Assembly (NCBI RefSeq): GCF_001523745.2
Contig: NZ_CP013386.1
Span: 3,100,001-3,164,000, forward strand
Direction of reading: 5' to 3'
Source: Burkholderia mayonis
GTDB taxonomy: Bacteria > Pseudomonadota > Gammaproteobacteria > Burkholderiales > Burkholderiaceae
Length of the DNA stretch: 64,000 nucleotides
Every line of letters begins with the position of its first letter. Within the stretch, counting starts at the first letter, position 1. The position numbers and the translations under genes were made by a program. The notes below the pieces were generated by a model. It was given only the letters and a program-made list of their open reading frames with translations. It was not told the origin of the DNA and did no database searches. This document shows, in pieces, positions 62,462-64,000 of the stretch.

Positions 62462-63058
62462 CTATGTCGGCCGCCCCACGGCCCGGCGCCAGCGGCGCTC
62501 GACGCCTCCTCGCTCGACGGCAATCTGCAGTTGCAGCCACTCGACCGTATCCTTCGTCGCACCCACGCCGCGTGCCGTCACGAGGTAGGCACGTGCGTCG
62601 GGGCGCGCCGGCAGCTTCCACGCTTCGATCACGCAGCTCGGCCCTTGTGCCGCGCCCGGCCATCCGGCATACGGCCTGAACGCGCCGCCGCCGTCGAACA
62701 CGCCCGGTTGCCGCCAACCGGCCGGCTCGCGCGCCGACGCCGCGGTGCCCGCCACGGCGTCGGACGCCGCGCCGCTCAGCAATGCATCGGCACAGGCTTC
62801 GAGTGCGGCATCCGCTGCACGAAACGCGACCGATCGGCTCGCTACGTTCGTCATGCGCCGCATCTCCGTCGTCGCGATCTCGAACCACGCGGACGACATC
62901 ACGATCAGTGAGGCCGTTACGGCAAGCACGCCCGGCAGCGCGACGCCGGGCGAACCGGGCATCGTCCGCTCGCGTCGCCGCATCACTTTGCGCAGCGCCG
63001 GACGCTTTCGGACTATCCGCGCTCGATCCGCTTCCAACACGGCTGCCCGACGCGTCAT
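62462..63058 (-). CDS. pilX: Type IV pilus assembly protein PilX
   Basis: A 198-residue protein with one N-terminal hydrophobic segment (GVALPGVLAVTASLIVMSSA near residues 37-56), then the pilin-core helix (AADAALEACADALLSGAASD). In this class the Glu at +5 is absent, as in GspK/PilX-type minor pilins. Its ATG at 63058 shares ATGA with the pilW stop. A later ATG (before PGSPGVALPG) is possible. Confidence 0.85.
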   Translation of the reverse strand: MTRRAAVLEADRARIVRKRPALRKVMRRRERTMPGSPGVALPGVLAVTASLIVMSSAWFEIATTEMRRMTNVASRSVAFRAADAALEACADALLSGAASDAVAGTAASAREPAGWRQPGVFDGGGAFRPYAGWPGAAQGPSCVIEAWKLPARPDARAYLVTARGVGATKDTVEWLQLQIAVERGGVERRWRRAVGRPT

Positions 63059-63840
63059 ACGCGCTCCCGATTGCGAACCGCGACATACCGTCGCAGCACA
63101 AGCCGCGCGCGAGTATCCGCGCCGCTCGTCATTCGCCCTTCGCAGTCGACGTAGCGCACTGGGCGCCCCGTCCGCATGCCTCGCACTTGCACGCAAACTG
63201 CCACGGCGGCGACGCTCGCCCAGTCCAATGCGGACAACGCCGACGCATCGCTCCACTGCACGGCTCCGCGCAGCCTATAGCGCAAGCGCACGCGCTCGAC
63301 GCCTTCGACGAGAGGCTGCGCAATGCCAGGTCTGCCGCTGCCTTCGCAATACAGCTCCGGCTCGCCCGTCGACGCACTGACGCGAGCGTAATAGCGATTG
63401 ACGATCCGCGGCTGCGCGTCGGCCGCGCCGACGCCCTGCCCGAGGCAATCCGTCGCCTGTCCGCTGGTCGTCGGCCACGTGGAAACGCCATCGCCGACGT
63501 AGCGGACGACGAGTCCGTCGGAACCGCTCGCCAGCGGATCGCATGCCAGTTGCACGTCGGCTCCGACGGGTCGTCCCGCTGTACAACCGAACAGACCCGG
63601 CGCTGAGGGCGCATCGTGCGCGTCGAGAGGAACGAAGCCTGCGATCTGGATTTGCTGCGTGATCAGCGCGAGCGACGCCTGCGCCGCGTCGCGCAAGCGC
63701 GCGGCATCGGCCGCCGCCGAATAGGCCGCCCGCTGTACGCGATAGAGCGAGATCGCGGCAAGCAGGATCAGCAAGCCGAGCGCCATGGCGATCATCACCT
63801 CGATCAGCGTGTGCGCGCGCCAGTGTATCGCTCGCGTCAT
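63055..63840 (-). CDS. pilW: Minor type IV pilin PilW
   Basis: A 261-residue prepilin. The cleavage region reads WRAHTLIEVMIAMALGLLIL: Glu at +5 is kept but the usual Gly-Phe is Ala-His. After the helix the globular part holds several Cys (LFGCTAGRP, QLACDPLAS, ATDCLGQGV, ELYCEGSGR, AVCVQVRGM, YVDCEGRMT). The start at 63840 shares ATGA with the pilV stop; 63876 is an upstream in-frame start that would cut into pilV. Overlaps pilX by ATGA. Confidence 0.88.
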   Translation of the reverse strand: MTRAIHWRAHTLIEVMIAMALGLLILLAAISLYRVQRAAYSAAADAARLRDAAQASLALITQQIQIAGFVPLDAHDAPSAPGLFGCTAGRPVGADVQLACDPLASGSDGLVVRYVGDGVSTWPTTSGQATDCLGQGVGAADAQPRIVNRYYARVSASTGEPELYCEGSGRPGIAQPLVEGVERVRLRYRLRGAVQWSDASALSALDWASVAAVAVCVQVRGMRTGRPVRYVDCEGRMTSGADTRARLVLRRYVAVRNRERV

Positions 63841-64000
63841 CGGCCGTCCGTTATCGCATACGCGAGCGTCACGCATTGCTTGTCGCCGTCACGCGCAGCC
63901 AAGATGGCGCCTTCGCAGCGCGACGGGCTCGCAACGGCCGCCCCGACCTGTTCCCATTCGATACGCACGGTCGAAATGCCCGCGTCTCCGCCCGTCACGA
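63837..64000 (-). CDS. pilV: Type IV pilus modification protein PilV, C-terminal part (cut by window edge)
   Basis: The frame that runs off the right edge reads, towards its stop, GISTVRIEWEQVGAAVASPS, then RCEGAILAARDGDKQCVTLA and YAITDGR before a TGA at 63837-63839 that overlaps the pilW start. The TVRIEWEQ and CEGAILAARDGDKQC blocks (two Cys likely to pair) fit the C-terminal domain of PilV. Its 5' end lies beyond the window. Confidence 0.75.
   Translation of the reverse strand, partial: VTGGDAGISTVRIEWEQVGAAVASPSRCEGAILAARDGDKQCVTLAYAITDGR

Overview
The window is GC-rich (third codon positions almost all G or C) and reads as a Burkholderia chromosome. The homogentisate dioxygenase, the 3-hydroxybutyrate oligomer hydrolase, the paired HxlR and LysR regulators and the hexanucleotide tandem array suggest the B. 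pseudomallei/thailandensis/oklahomensis group. That placement is recognition from memory, not a database result. No rRNA, tRNA, CRISPR array or replication origin was seen.

Layout. 1-2.4 kb: an AT-rich gene-poor edge, then an HxlR regulator divergent from a zinc-lacking medium-chain oxidoreductase. 2.4-8.4 kb: an unknown protein, then a minus-strand envelope cluster of a PraB-like secreted protein, an OmpW-type porin and two paralogous lipoproteins. 9.1-12.4 kb: a second HxlR regulator divergent from an exported MBL-fold/MoaF-like fusion, then an XRE-cupin regulator overlapping a GNAT acetyltransferase. 12.7-17.5 kb: LysE exporter, lipoprotein glycerophosphodiesterase, 14-TM MFS exporter, TauE/SafE permease. 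17.8-25.4 kb: lipoprotein serine carboxypeptidase, 3-hydroxybutyrate oligomer hydrolase, BON-domain protein, membrane-anchored TAXI binding protein, DsbA-like isomerase. 25.5-32.2 kb: a LysR gene whose stop codon lies in a heptamer/hexamer tandem repeat, convergent with a four-gene TonB receptor/ABC metal-chelate uptake operon that has a Zur/Fur-like palindrome far upstream. 32.3-42.1 kb: NTF2-like protein, ModA-like binding protein, xanthine dehydrogenase xdhAB (no xdhC), MFS carrier with an AraC remnant behind it, a class V aminotransferase, and an IS5/IS427-type element inserted 4 bp before that gene's start codon. 43-48.4 kb: LysR, D-2-hydroxyacid dehydrogenase, bluB, two MFS exporters. 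48.7-55 kb: an aromatic operon (MBL hydrolase, flavin hydroxylase, DUF2783-type small protein, internally deleted MFS carrier, hmgA, fahA). 55.2-60.3 kb: degenerate EAL protein, GFA-fold protein, IclR regulator with operator, gcdH, 1-Cys peroxiredoxin. 60.6-64 kb: YqjD/YqjE-type stress-membrane genes and a minor pilin operon (pilV-pilW-pilX-pilE) running off the right edge.

How the genes work together. The clearest functional units are the aromatic operon (probably hydroxyphenylacetate to homogentisate to fumarate plus acetoacetate), the metal-chelate uptake operon, purine oxidation (xdhAB, perhaps with the aminotransferase), glutaryl-CoA oxidation under IclR control, and the pilus operon. 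Several genes look damaged or silenced: the MFS carrier in the aromatic operon, the AraC remnant, and the aminotransferase behind the IS. The least explained unit is the secreted-protein/porin/lipoprotein cluster at 4-8.4 kb.
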